64,000 bases of DNA. Source: Erigeron canadensis. Its lineage: Eukaryota; Streptophyta; Magnoliopsida; Asterales; Asteraceae. A program made the position numbers and the translations under genes. Where the stretch lies: positions 49,772,213-49,836,212 of the forward strand of contig NC_057761.1 in the NCBI RefSeq assembly GCF_010389155.1, in the 5' to 3' direction. A model generated the notes under the pieces. It was not told the DNA's origin and did not search any database. It saw only the letters and a list, made by a program, of their open reading frames with translations. Every line of letters starts with the position of its first letter. Position 1 is the first letter of the stretch. This document shows, in pieces, positions 9,511 through 21,394 of the stretch.

Positions 9511-10842
9511 CTAAATAAATAAATCGGCAATCGGTGTTGGTTGAGCCGCCGGGTCGTCGAGATGGGATAAATTTTGTCTCCCAACGTGCTCTGTAAGATC
9601 ATATCGAAGACGATGATGAACTTCTTCATCTTCTATCTCATCAACTACATCGTGGTTATAAACCACTTGAACTCCCTTATCCACAATACGAACCAGTGAT
9701 ATTGCCCTTCCATCATCCTTTATAATCATGTTGTGCAATATAATACATGCGTGCACAATGTTAGTAATCTTGTCGACCGTCATCGTTCGCATTGGCCGAC
9801 TCAAAATCCCTCATTTTCCTTTCAAAACACCAAACGCTCGCTCCACATCCTTTCTTGCCGATTCTTGAACTTTCTTGAACTTCTTGTCATTTTTTTCAGT
9901 CGGATATGGCATTGCCTTGACATGAGTCGCCCACCTAGGATAGCTTCCATCGGTAAGATAGTATCCCCGTTTATAACGACGGTCGTTTACGGTAAAAGAA
10001 GAGTCAGGAGCCGTCGAATTTCGCTCCCTCATATACAAAGTCGATTGCATCAAGACATTGATATCGTTGAGCGACCCTGGAGGACCAAAAAAAGCATGCC
10101 AAATCGACAAGTCTTGTGAAGCAACGGCTTCAAGCGTAACTATTGGGTATGGATGATCACCTCTCTTGTATTGTCCCTTCAGCGCTTTGGGACAATTTCT
10201 CCAAACAAAACGCGTACAATCAAGACTTCCTAGCATTCCCAGAATCTTGTGTCTCCGCTCATGCGCTTCGTACAACCGGGCAACATCATGACTAGTCGGC
10301 CTACGTAAGTACTCGTCACGATATAACTCGATGACTACGCTGCAAAAATGATCAAGGCTTTCGCGAGAAGTTCTTGCTGCCATGCACAAGTAGTCATCAA
10401 AGTTATCTGGAGGGTTGCCCGTTCCAAGCTGTTCCACCGCGGATGTGCATTTTTGTATGGCAGCTAAACTCTTTCTCCCCGACCGATCTATACGCTGTTG
10501 AAAGTAAACGAACCGTTACTCAATGTCAGTAACAATCTTCAAAAACAACCTTTGACTTATTCGAAATCTTTCACGAAACCAAACCGGGCCAAACTTTGGG
10601 TTTTCAACAAAGTAGTCACGCATAAGCGTTTCGTGAGCTCGTTCCCGAAATCGCTTGATGTAGGCGCGGGTTTCGGTTGAGCTTGCCGTGTCGTCTTCAA
10701 CCGCGTCAAGAACACTTTGCAAAAAAGGTAGGCTACTACCCGTGGATAAATTTGGAAACGGCAAAGGAATTGAAAATTCCGAAGCCGAATAAGTTGCTTC
10801 GGACGACGATGATGATGAAGATGATGAAGATAATGGATCCAT
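9511..10842 (-). pseudogene. PIF/Harbinger transposase (DDE_Tnp_4, ALP1/HARBI1-like), two nonsense codons
   Basis: A cut-and-paste transposase frame of 444 codons in one continuous reading frame with no frameshift. A serine-rich N-terminus (DPLSSSSSS) leads into [18 protein letters not shown], then [90 protein letters not shown] and [15 protein letters not shown]. The catalytic triad is present: D in LDCTRF, D in LTDGSY and E in KDVERAFG. The frame is cut twice: a TAA after LKIVTDIE, and a TGA after GVLKGK where the family has tryptophan (KWGIL), a one-base change. The companion Myb-like ORF of this superfamily was not found nearby. It could be the remains of a source for Harbinger MITEs such as 46121-46906 and 58308-58614, but the ends do not match obviously. 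Confidence 0.88.
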
Positions 10843-12545
10843 ATGATGAAAATATATTAATATTTGTGTTTAAAATGAGAAATATAGAGTAAAAATGGTG
10901 TTTGGTTGTGTTTTTTGGTAGTATACATTCGGCCCTTTCTATAGAAATTAAAAAAAAAAAAGTTTCTCAGACTTGTCACAAATGGTCCCTGGAGCGTCTA
11001 AAGTTGCACCGACTGTCCTTTTAACGGTCATATGACCGTTTGAAATGTTTCACCTTTGGTCCCTGTCTTCTCCAACTCCCCGCGAGCTACTTACTCGCTG
11101 GTCCCTTCTCTCTCCCATCTCCCCTCACTGGCATACGAAGTTCGCTCCATCTCTCGAGCTCGCCGTCATCTCTCCCCTTCAACTCGCTCCGGCTCCCTCC
11201 CCCCTTACTCTAAGAAAACTCCGCCATGGAATTCGAGCTCCACACCTACCCAAGTAGCAACTGCCATCACTATTGATGGGGTGGCAGAGGTCGTGCATCT
11301 TCTTGTAAAAGATTAGGTTTAATAATTTAACTAGATTTTTAACCCGTGTCTAACACTGGACACAAGACTTACGACATTATTAATATTAGATATTAATACA
11401 TGTAAGTATGTAACTCGTAAAAGCTTATAAAGTAAAAACTAAAGATATAAGTAGATACTGAGTGTTTAATTCAAATACAACCACTACTAAAATCTTAATA
11501 TATTTACAATAAATTTAATTTATTTTTATATAACTATATATATATATATGATAGAACGATATATATTAGCTATTATTTTATTGGATAGATATTAGCTACG
11601 AGTATTATTTTATTGGATATATATAAGCTATTATTATTTATTTATTATATTCAAATTATTGGATAAAAAGTGTAAATTTGTGATGGAAAACAAAAAAAAG
11701 TGTAAATTAAAGTCAAAATTGAAAACAAAAGTCAACATTAAGGAACTGTGATTGGTCGATAAGTTATTAGAGCAACCGTGCTTTAGTATAATAAAAAGAT
11801 TTTTGACAATATGAGACGGTGAGGTATTTTAGGATTATTTGGCATATATAATTATATTGTTTTATTAATTTGTTGTTACCATTATCGTCTTTATATCGCG
11901 CAGATGTACATCTAGAACATTTTTAATGCAATATATAAAAGCTACATTTTTTTATTTTTTTATTTATTATTCTCAAGTTGATTTGTGTTAAGAAGTTTTA
12001 TAGACAATTTTTTAAAAAATAATACAGAGACACATTTTATTCATCTCTTTGTTAAAATAACTTTTTTCTTTTTATTTGATTATACTATGTTTGAATTTAT
12101 GTTTGAATTTGGTGTTTGTTAATTATCATTTTTTTTACTCTGGTCACCTTCCTTTGTAAGAATAGGTTAACATTAGTTCGGATCTAGCTTTAGTGAAGTC
12201 CTTTTGATATAACAGTTATAAAACGACGAATTACCAATGCATTTATTTTAAAAAAAAACATCATTATTTGATGTTTGGATTTATTTATTTTTTAATTTTT
12301 TTTTTGAGATTCGAGGATGGATATATGGGAGTAGTATGGTACTACCATAATGGTAGTGGATTGGGCCGGAGTTGATAATTAAGCGCCAATTTCGTAGTCC
12401 ACTCAATTTTATTATCAATTTTCTTGTACAAATAGGAGTAATTTTTTTCTTCCCTTTCTCAAATGCAAACAATTTTATCAAAAACACACACACAACACAT
12501 TCATAGTACACATACATACATATACTGATTTACATACAATACAAT
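10843..12545. other. Intergenic region upstream of the UP3-like gene
   Basis: 10970-11060 has ggtccctg / tttggtccctg repeats of a type seen again near 63110. 11040-11270 is a GC-rich, CT-rich block with an open frame but no recognisable protein. 11335-11760 is AT-rich. 12400-12545 contains a CA-rich leader directly before the ATG at 12546 and is probably the 5' untranslated region. Confidence 0.4.
11331..11380 (-). mobile_element. Helitron 3' terminus (minus strand), other end not found
   Basis: On the minus strand the sequence reads GTGTCCAGTGTTAGACACGG, a perfect short hairpin, then a few bases and CTAG followed by T. A hairpin close to a CTRR end next to T is the Helitron 3' signature. 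The 5' end to the right was not located. Confidence 0.4.
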
Positions 12546-15500
12546 ATGCAGGTGCAGCATTATTTTCAGACACACACTTTAAGCTGTTCTACTCCTCGTT
12601 ATCTCACCAAACGTTCCCCTCCCAACAAATCCATTTTCCGTAATGTCACATTCCTCTTTTATATTTTTCTAAATAATTTTTTTAGTTAACTTTGATTATT
12701 ATTATTATTATTATTGTGTTTAATTCATAATTTGGTGAATATATTGCAGGTGGGACCCGAGTTAGTTTCCGGCATACCCATTTCCATCAGTTTCCTTTGG
12801 GCTTGAATCTTGGAGGTTATTTTCTTGAATTACATTTTATTTTCCTCAATATTGTTCCCCATTTATTTATAACGATAGCAAGTACCCACGCGTTGCGGCG
12901 GTAAGATGGTGAGAGTGATAGGTCATAGAAGGTGATATGTCATAGCATGTCATAGACAAATGCCTTAGCCGTACGGACTCCGCCCTCGGATTTAAAAATT
13001 CGTCGAAAGTATATCAAATAACATCTCTAATGAAAGAGCATGAAATTTTAAGAACACCCATATAATTTTTATAATTTATCGATGTACGGTTTTTGAGATA
13101 AAAGATTTTGAAAAAATTAGAGGAATAAAATGATTTATTGAGGAGAGAGAAAGTTATAGGCATTGATGTATGGTACGTTATGCATTATCATGTGTACATT
13201 GTTGAAATTAAATGTTGAAAGTTGAAAAGTGGATTTGCTTTATAATATGGTATATATATATACTAGTGCTTAGACCCCGCACGGACAACCCTAAATAATT
13301 TTTTTTAAACTTTATTTTAAGATTGTATCAATATAACTAAGTTGGACATAATAAAAATATTCTTATGAGTTGATTAATTTAAAGAAGAAAAATGCTAGAT
13401 ATACCTTGGGATTTATTAATGATACACGAGGGCTTAAAACGCGTACGTTGCACGCCGGAGAGAAATTATAAAATGGATTGCCCGTAGTAGGCGCATATAA
13501 GAAGGATTATGTTGGTTAACTGGATGTGATAGGTATTATGAATTTTCCCCCACTTTGATATATAGACCCACGTGGATGCGCTATAACCTTAAATAATTTC
13601 TTTAACACCAGTTCAAGCATGCATGTAGCGAAGTAAATGTACTCCTATTACAACTAATGACCATTTTAAAAAAAATTAATGACTTAAAATGCATAGAAAA
13701 GTCTTATTTAGCACTAAAATAAACCAAATATACCTCATAATTTTCATCACAAATTTGATAGGCTGTTCTTTGTATAAGATTTGAAATTTGTTGATCATTC
13801 ATTTTAACTCCAATAGTAACAGTGGCATCTACAATCCTAACTTGCACATTAAACCTACCAAAAAACAGAGATATAATTTTACCACACAACTTAATGATTA
13901 TAGAGTTTTAATATGAAATATAAATATATACCTAGGGTTGATGAGAACTCCATCCTTGTTACATGAACAACAAATCCACATTTTGTTGTCCCTTAAAGCA
14001 TCAATAATGTCGACTGCATCCATGTAGAGATCGGTCAACTTAACTTCTTGAGAACAGTTCACACATTCCATTGAATACCATTTTATCAAACTGTCAAAAT
14101 GAAAATGTTTATACATTAGAATGTTAAAAAGCTAGTTATAAATTCGAAAGAAAGTTATATTAAAAAGTAATCTAATCAAAAAAGAAAAATTCACAAACAA
14201 TGAATACTTACATGTTCGTCCATCCGGATCATCTCAATACTACCTATGTTATTAACATCTCCATATAGAGGTTGCTTCCATAGCCGCAAATTCTAACCGT
14301 TATCGTACATGCTTATTATTTGGACGCAAATTTCTAATTGAAACATAGTTTAGTGAAGCCATGCTAAAATTGATCTGTTATGTGTTTACGTTTTGAAATG
14401 CCTTAAAACTGAATGGAAGTGGCCTTATATAGACATAGACATGCAAGGAAGTAACCGCCACAAGCAATACACGAACGGTTACATATTCAAATTTTCGAAA
14501 ATTTGAACTTCTTGAAAGCATAAATAATCCGTTTTCGAAAATTTGAACTTCTTATAAAAATAACTAATCCGTAGACCTTCCAAGGAGCAATATTGTAATG
14601 ATTTTTGGGCTTTCTTGCATTTTTAAGCATGCCACATAGGCAATAACTAACAAATTTTGAAGTGAGATTTATATAATGTAAGGATATTATCATGTGTACA
14701 TCGTTGAAATTAAATGTTGAAAGTTGAAAAGTGGACTTGCTTTATAATATAGTATAGATATAGATAATGAAATATACACACATTTTGGTTAAACCCTTGG
14801 TCTAATGGGCTGCCAATGACCCGACACAAAGATTAATAGGTTAGGGTTGTATAATCTCGACCCATGAATCCATTAACTTTATTTTATAGGTGGTTAGCCA
14901 TTTGCATTGTGTTATGATATAGTATAAGATACTAAGCTAAAGCTAATGTTAGGCCAAACACCTTCTTAAAAAGGTTGACTTAAAACTCTTCTGATCCGAA
15001 ATTGACCAAGAAACCTTTTTGACCCGTTTTCGGTTAGGGTTGAGAATCCCAACCTGCTGATCAACTATGTCAGGTTTGGGCAACCAGAAACTGACCCAAT
15101 TGCCACTCCCGCCACTACGCTAGAAGCCTGTTGGTCCTCCTGAAGATTGTTTAATTTGTTATTGGTTATACTGTTTGGATAATTTTAAAAATATGGCATT
15201 GTCATCAGATGGACCCTAGCTGAATTTGTACGTTTTTATTTATCAGAAAATTTACCAATTTGATTAAAAAGTTGAAATGTAACTTCTCTATGTGAGTGTG
15301 TTTGAGAGAGTGAGTGAGGGATGCATAATATTATAACAAACATATACGAGTATTAGTTTTCTTAATCTGGGGTACTTGATTAATATATGTGACAAGCATT
15401 TTGAAAATCCATATATAAGTTTAATGCTATTAAATGTTGAAATTTGCACTTTCTTAGGTGCCATAAACTCGTCTTCAGAGGGACAGAACTCGAGCACAAG

Positions 15501-16988
15501 TGCAGAGACAACAAGGTTTCCGTTTCTCATTGAATTTCATGGGCTTTTTCTATGCTTTTTATTAAATAGGAACTATCAAGAAGCAACAAAAATGACATAA
15601 AGCTAACATGTTGGTAGTCTAAGTATGATAAAATTCTTTATGTTGCAGAAAAGTTGTAGAACACATATGTTTGCTTAAAGCAAAGGATGATTTATCCGAT
15701 GAGGATGAAAAGGACATGCTGGATTTTCTATATACCTGTCAATATCAAATGCGTGGCATTCTTGCCATCTCATTAGGTGATCACTGATCACTGATACTAA
15801 TCAATGATTTATTTGCATCTATAAACTGGGTTTCGAACGAGATATATAACTATATGTGGTCACCCCCCAAAATATATTTTCAAGTGTTCATGTGACAACC
15901 TTACCTTTTCATGTAGGACGTATCTTGTATCAGAATCTCGAAAGCTATACACATGCTGTCTTCATGCGTTTTCAGAAAAGGGAAGATCTTGCAAAGTTCT
16001 ATGAAAACCCATTCTACTTGGGAGTCTTGAAGGATCATGTAACACCTTACTGTCATGTACGCTGACATGTAAACACCAATACTCTCAGTGTCTTATTTTT
16101 TATCTTTTCTTTTCCCGTTTTGTTGATTATCCTTTGTGTTATGCTTAACTTGTAATGCTTTATATTATATCCTCAGGAACTCACTTATTTTGATTTTGAA
16201 TCTGAAGTAGAAGACGATATACTTCCCATTTTTCGGAAAGGAGAGGTTAAAGTCGATTTCACATATCATAGGGCCTTTAGCTACTACGTATAGCTAAAAA
16301 AAAACACGCATAGAGATTAATTTTCTTTTTGTGGCAGGAGTTTAATTTTGGTGTGGAATTCATAATTCTTCTTTCATTTAAAGAGAATTCATCGGAGGAA
16401 GTGGTAAATGATGCACTAAGTTCTTTCACAAAGTTGCTATTGGAATTTCCTTCATTAGTTGTCCAAACTACAAAAGGTACTGCCAATATAATTATCTTTT
16501 TTATATCTAAAATATATTAGTTATGAAACTTATATTGATGAATGCATATTATCATGCATTACTGACTTGTTTTATTATGTTCGATTTGGCTTATAGGATC
16601 AAACTTTAATCCTGGCAGCAAAGAGTACACACATGCTGTAGTGATACGATTTCGATCATGTTAGTTTTTCTTTTTCATATGGATCTGTAAAGTATCAAAC
16701 TATTAACCTTCTATCTCTTTATAATTGACTGCTGGTTCTTGGTCTTTCACAGCGGATGCTTTTGAAATATTCATGGGCAGTTCAGAATACAAAGCTGTAA
16801 TCTTTGAAGTCCAATCTATTTTATGATATATAGGATATATTCTAATGTAATACTTTTAGAGCATGAGACAGTGAACATTGTGTATGTTTTAATATGAGCA
16901 GATATGGAGGTTTAAGTTTCAGCCGATTACTTTGAAGAAACTGTCCATTAGCTTTTCTGTAGATCCAGTTGGAAATGAGTTAATGTAA
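12546..16988 (+). CDS. Stress-responsive A/B-barrel domain protein, UP3-like, plastid-targeted
   Basis: Plant proteins with tandem dimeric alpha/beta-barrel (Dabb) domains; the family is stress-linked but the reaction is unknown. Ten proposed exons: 12546-12639, 12750-12815, 15458-15515, 15649-15776, 15917-16056, 16177-16245, 16338-16476, 16597-16659, 16753-16796 and 16902-16988. They give 295 residues with all phases agreeing. The N-terminus (MQVQHYFQTHTLSCSTPRYL, then rich in S/T/R/K with few acids) looks like a transit peptide. The first Dabb domain has VVEHICLLKAKDD, MRGILAISLGRI, SYTHAVFMRFQKREDLAKFY and PFYLGVLKDHV. The second has EFNFGVEFIILLSF, EFPSLVVQTTKGSNFNPGSK, EYTHAVVIRFRSSDAFEIF and MGSSEYKAIWRFKFQP. 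Intron 2 is 2.6 kb because two Helitrons inserted there. The first two exons link to exon 3 with the correct phase, but the join rests on splice logic alone. Confidence 0.85.
12875..13255 (-). mobile_element. Non-autonomous Helitron A in intron 2 of the UP3-like gene
   Basis: On the minus strand the 3' end reads CCGCCGCAACGCGTGGGTAC then TTGCTA before T, close to the ends of the copies at 44474 and 39480. The 5' end near 13255 carries ATATTATAAAGCAAATCCAC, shared with the 5' end of Helitron B. The terminal CTRR is degraded (CTAT). Confidence 0.55.
13263..14758 (-). mobile_element. Helitron B carrying RPA-like exons
   Basis: Minus-strand 5' end TCTATACTATATTATAAAGC (14758 leftward), preceded by A. 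The 3' end is CCGTGCGGGGTCTAAGCA followed by CTAG (13263-13266) and T. The A|T insertion, TC start and CTAG end define a Helitron of about 1.5 kb. It contains fragments of a replication-protein-A-like gene on the same strand. Plant Helitrons are known to encode such RPA-like accessory proteins. No Rep/helicase coding is present. It abuts Helitron A within 10 bp. Confidence 0.75.
13704..14362 (-). pseudogene. RPA1-like single-stranded-DNA-binding protein fragment inside Helitron B
   Basis: Three exon-like pieces in order on the minus strand. 14212-14362 starts MASLNYVSIRNLRPNNKHV and continues, after a one-base loss, as a VRIC-LWKQPLYGDV and IEMIRMDEH OB-fold segment. The second, about 13930-14116, is WYSMECVNCSQEVKLTD ... 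MWICCSCNKDG, with two CxxC pairs like the zinc ribbon of RPA70 DNA-binding domain C. The third, about 13735-13852, is RFNVQVRIVDATVTIGV. Splicing NPR to RFNVQV works at a GTATAT donor. A stop or frameshift after KHVR and missing internal parts make it non-functional. Confidence 0.72.
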
Positions 16989-19900
16989 CAAGCTTCACTG
17001 ATTTTAGGTTTGTCTCCTACTCCTTTCAACTATCTTGCTCCAGTCACTTCCCAAAGAAGTTGACTTTGGTCTTTTGATATTCAAATGTACTCCAAACAGT
17101 TCTTCATATGCTAGCATAGTTTGGCCTTGAATGTCAAGCATATTACTTTACAGTTTGAAGCCGATGTTAAAGCTGTTATAGATAAACACCTTTCACCCTT
17201 ACACTTTCTTATTACAATTACATACTCAAAAAAAAATGGTTGCCGATACATTTGCACATTTAGCACTTAATCATATTTATTACATATTATGTCCAATTTT
17301 TATCAATATTTCTAACATCTGAAACAATTAATTGTTTTACTCAAGATTTTCTTCCACTTGTTCTCTTGTCATGAACTGAGTGGCAATGTGAGTTACTATT
17401 CTTGAATTGTACAATGGTAATTGAAATATTGGTTACAGTATCACTGAATTTACTCACTAATTGTAAAATTATATTGTTCGAGTATGATCTTGTCACAATA
17501 CTGAAGCTAACTTATAGTGGCTTGTCCATATCTATTTTAGTTCATTGTATATGAGTTTGACATAGAATTTGGAGGTTTTGTCTTGGAAATGTTTGTATTC
17601 TTGGCACTTCTTATTTAATTTATGTTTGCATGTATTTGATTTTTATAATTTTTTGTGCACTTACATCAGGGTTACTTAAAAAGCCATTCTTGTTTGTGGA
17701 TGTTTTGCTTTTTATGGAAAGGACTAAAGGTGATTTAATTTGTTTATCTTTGCCAACTATGTTTTAATTTTCTACTCCTACATAAAGGGGTTCAATCACT
17801 ACTTTGTCACACAGAAATCTTATTATAGTCAATGTAAAAAAACCTTGGCCCGACAGAGTAAATTTCTACCTGGTAATAAAGATGATTTGGGTCAATATTA
17901 GAAAGCCAGGTTTAAAATTGCACACATGATGGTTCAAACCGTTTAACCCTGTGTCCTGCAAAAGTGCAAAGTGGTTCTGTAGTGAATCTCTCAACTGAAC
18001 AGTTTTCCATGTTGTTCTAGCCTCTATTGATCTGGATGAAAATTTATCTTTAAATTCCTTTTGTCTTGCAGGGTTGCCTATGTTGAGAGTGGAAAGTGAA
18101 AATCAATCTGTAGAAACTTTTTATATGTTTCTGTAATAGTATTCAACTAATATTGATGTCAGTGTCGTGAGTGTTTTATATTCTATATGCAAGTGATTTG
18201 ATGCTTCAGTCTGTAACAGTCTAATCAATAGTTTATCCACTGATAAGACATCAAAGTTTTGGACCATATGACTGATTTGATGTTCCCAAACTATCATGCC
18301 TTCTCATTTAACAATTCTGTTTGTTAATGATTTGTTTTCAAGTGATTTGGTGCCATCAAAGTTTGACATAGTTGGTTTTACCCCTTTAATGTTCGTGAAT
18401 GGTTTTACACAAGTAGCAATATCTTTTTGCTGGTAGACGTGGTAGTTGTATTGTCCATAAAGTTTAACATAATGCTAATCCTTTCTTTTTAAACTCATAT
18501 AAATCATGTCAGATTTGAAGGTGTAGTGGAAAATTTGAGATAATTGATTTTTATATTTGTTGATATTGTTCCATGAAATTTGTGACACTTGATCGTTTTT
18601 CTTTCTTAAAGCATGTTTTGTGGTGCCATTGTGGAAGACTTTGTTAGAAATGGTTGTGTGTTCAAATCTGTTCTCACTCCACAAGGTGGTACCTAAAGAT
18701 AGTTGAACCTTGCCTGGAGGTAGTCCTTATGGAAGGGTCAGTTAGGTCATGCAAACAAGGATTCTCTACCGTTCTAAACCTTTTTGCTAGAACATGCGCT
18801 ATCCCCCTCATTTCCTTGAGCTGTATGCTCCTTGCAAGGTTTGATGAGCTCGAGAGAGAGAGAGCAGAAAAGGAGTAAAGTTACAGTGTGGAGGCAGAGT
18901 GGGCCTGCACATTTCGAAATCAGCGGGGCCTAGCTACCCTGGTGTGGTGTTCATTATGGGGCCGTGGGTGCCACCTCAGATGAGGCCGTGAGGTGAAGCC
19001 GGCATACCACATGCTCAACGTCACCTGAAAATGATTTCTTTTTATGTTATCATCATTACAAATAGGATAACAAAAAGATTCCAATATCAGTCACTCAAGA
19101 GTTTAAGTACACCTTTAACATCTGAGAAATAAACAAACATTTTACTTAAAACACGTCGAAACAGTTTTTATCTAACAGACTAAGAGTCAGGCGCTAAACC
19201 CTTTGGGATTGATGGGTAACCATGCTGATGCCGTTGCTTGTCTCATTGTGCTGTTAAGTACAACTCTAGCCGATTATGAATTAGAACTAAATCCGCTATA
19301 CTTGAATGATTTATGCTCATACACCGATTATCTTGGTCTTTGCGTACACGAAAGCTTCCAGTTTTGGAATATAACTATGACCAATACATGCAACTCTCTT
19401 GCTCTCCAGTTCAATTTCTTGGAGGCTAGTATATCTTTACTATATGAAAACAGAGAAACTGCATAATGTATAGTAATTTGTTTGTTAAATGTCATGTCTC
19501 TTAACAAACATGATGCTACAAGTCCTCATCAATTGTCTTGTTTTCTTCTGTGTTGCTTGTATCTTGGATTCCTTTGTATTAGAAAGTTTTGTCCCCACAT
19601 TTAAGATACAAATAATGCACATATGAACACTTAAATATGTGTTAAAATAGTCTTATTGGCTGATTGTTTTCCAACCAAAAGTCTAACATATTAAATATTT
19701 TGATTAAGCTCAATTAAATAGCAGGATTTGTTGACTTTGCACTGAGGTCTTGTACTATAATCATTCAAGGTTGGACATACTTAGTGTTTGCTAAGTCATC
19801 ACGTTTGACATTTAGTGTATACTAATAGTCGTATTTTGGCACTATATGCCTCCCATGTCTTATCTGATCTTTTTGTATAGTTTAAGTTCATACTGATATG

Positions 19901-21008
19901 TCAATTATTGTTTCATATTTGATACGAGTATATAATATCTTGTGGTTGTATGGACGAAGTGTTATGTAGGTAAGCCGGACTTATATATATAAAAGTATAA
20001 AACGATTCAATCGGTTTCAAGAAAAAGAAACGTGTTTCGAGTTCTATAAGTAAACAAACTGCTTACAACTTCAGGAATATCACCTATTTCTAAATGCTTA
20101 CCAAACTTAGAACTTTTGATGTTGAGATTGTATAAGTTTTGTGTATTCTTTGACGTACGTCCTATTGGCTGAAAAGTGCAAGTGTAACTCTTTGAAGAAA
20201 CTAGTAATTCATCTTTAAAAGTCAAATATATTACATACAGCTTCAAGAAGTTCATGTTACATATGTGAAATGTACTACCAAATGGAGAACCTCTTAAGAA
20301 ATTTTGTCGAAAGAATTTTTATTCAATATTTTTTTTGGAAGCTTCATTGACCGTAAAAGTCAAAGTTTGCCTTTTTGGTTCTTTGACTTTGTTGGTCAAA
20401 TATACCGACTATGATTTCACAGTTTTACATAGAGGTGGAAAGGTGGACGGGCCAGCAGGTTGATTGGGTACCATGTTTAAAACAATGTTTGGGTAAAAAT
20501 GCTTTTGTGTACATCGTGTTTCTAAAGATAATCTAATGATCACCGCATAGATACGATTATGAATCATGACCTAAATCGTCGATATAAAACAATGTAGGAG
20601 CCTGCATGCATACTTGACCCATTTGAGAGTTAAAATAACCCAAATAGATTCAGTTATTAAGTAGTTTGTATCGCCTGCGTATAGAATACAACCATAATTT
20701 GTGGGTTATTAGTGTTAGTAGCATTAAAAGATGCAAATCATGTGATATATTGAATTCTGATTAACTGTAGCAAAAGTCAAAGGCTAACAGAGAGATAATG
20801 TAATGTACTCGTAATTGCCAACTCATGATATGAAAAATCTGTACACGAAAACCAAATTTAATGTAACAAATAATTCGTATATATCCAAATACTAGTAGGT
20901 ACTAGGAAGTACTATACATGTGTGTGATAGTAATACAGAAGTAGCAACAAAACTATAATACAATGTATAAAAAAAACATCAAAAATGTATATGGCTGAAG
21001 CGACAAAA
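16989..21008. other. Long gene-poor interval
   Basis: 16989-18150 is probably 3' untranslated sequence plus flank of the UP3-like gene. A splice-like tgtcttgcag at about 18070 could mark a 3'-UTR exon. 18690-19020 is a GC-richer block with a short open frame and 19203-19466 an 87-codon frame (starts MGLMGNHADAVACL), neither recognised. 20400-20500 (ggtggacgggccagcaggtt) resembles common gggcc-rich repeats. Nothing else stands out. Confidence 0.4.
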
Positions 21009-21275
21009 TCAATTGTGAAGTGGGTTTGGCCCGCCTGGAACTGCCCGTTTTGAAACGCCAGTAATCGGGTCAACTTCACTATCCATGGATTCTTTTGGAG
21101 GTTCTGCTGTTACTGGAGTTGGCCATGGATGTTTGTAATGGTGTTTTGGTTGGAAGTTTATACTATTCTTTTCAACGGTAAGTATGTTGATGTTGCGGGA
21201 ACAAGAAACCGGGCCGACGACAAACAACAATATCATGAGTGGCAGAATCGATATTCCGGTGCAGTTTATTCCCAT
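21009..21275 (-). CDS. CLE signalling peptide precursor
   Basis: CLE peptides are secreted 12-13-residue ligands of LRR receptor kinases that control meristem, vascular and root development. The single-exon precursor has 88 residues. Residues 1-25 (MGINCTGISILPLMILLFVV ending near GPVSCS) form a hydrophobic signal peptide. A variable, proline/histidine-containing spacer follows. The last twelve residues are RAVPGGPNPLHN, matching the CLE consensus RxVPxGPNPLHx with the conserved G-P-N-P-L-H core. The preceding DPITGVSK resembles the DPxYGVxK lead-in of the CLE9/10-like group, so that subgroup is my best guess. The peptide ends exactly at the stop codon, as in family members that need no C-terminal trimming. 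It is small, but the motif position makes the call firm. Confidence 0.93.
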   Translation of the reverse strand: MGINCTGISILPLMILLFVVGPVSCSRNINILTVEKNSINFQPKHHYKHPWPTPVTAEPPKESMDSEVDPITGVSKRAVPGGPNPLHN

Positions 21276-21383
21276 GAATGAAGATATGGAAATGGTGATC
21301 AGAATAGCGAAAAAACAAAAATGAGACTAATTATGTTTGTAAAGAGACGAACGGGCTAAATGAGAATATAGAGAGGTGTGTGA

Positions 21384-21394
21384 AGAATATATAT
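21384..21394 (-). promoter_or_regulatory. TATA-like box of the CLE gene
   Basis: Minus-strand CATATATATTC lies about 110 bp upstream of the CLE start codon, a plausible core-promoter distance with a CT-rich leader between. Confidence 0.4.

Noticed and set aside
9733..10119. Plus-strand frame of 128 codons
   Set aside because: It lies antisense to the Harbinger transposase, whose minus-strand frame carries all the family motifs.
11045..11316. Overlapping S/P/R-rich frames
   Set aside because: Composition follows the CT-rich DNA; no domain, no splice context and two frames look equally good.
19203..19466. 87-codon frame MGLMGNHADAVACL...
   Set aside because: Sensible composition, but no family, promoter or splice support recognised; left as unexplained.
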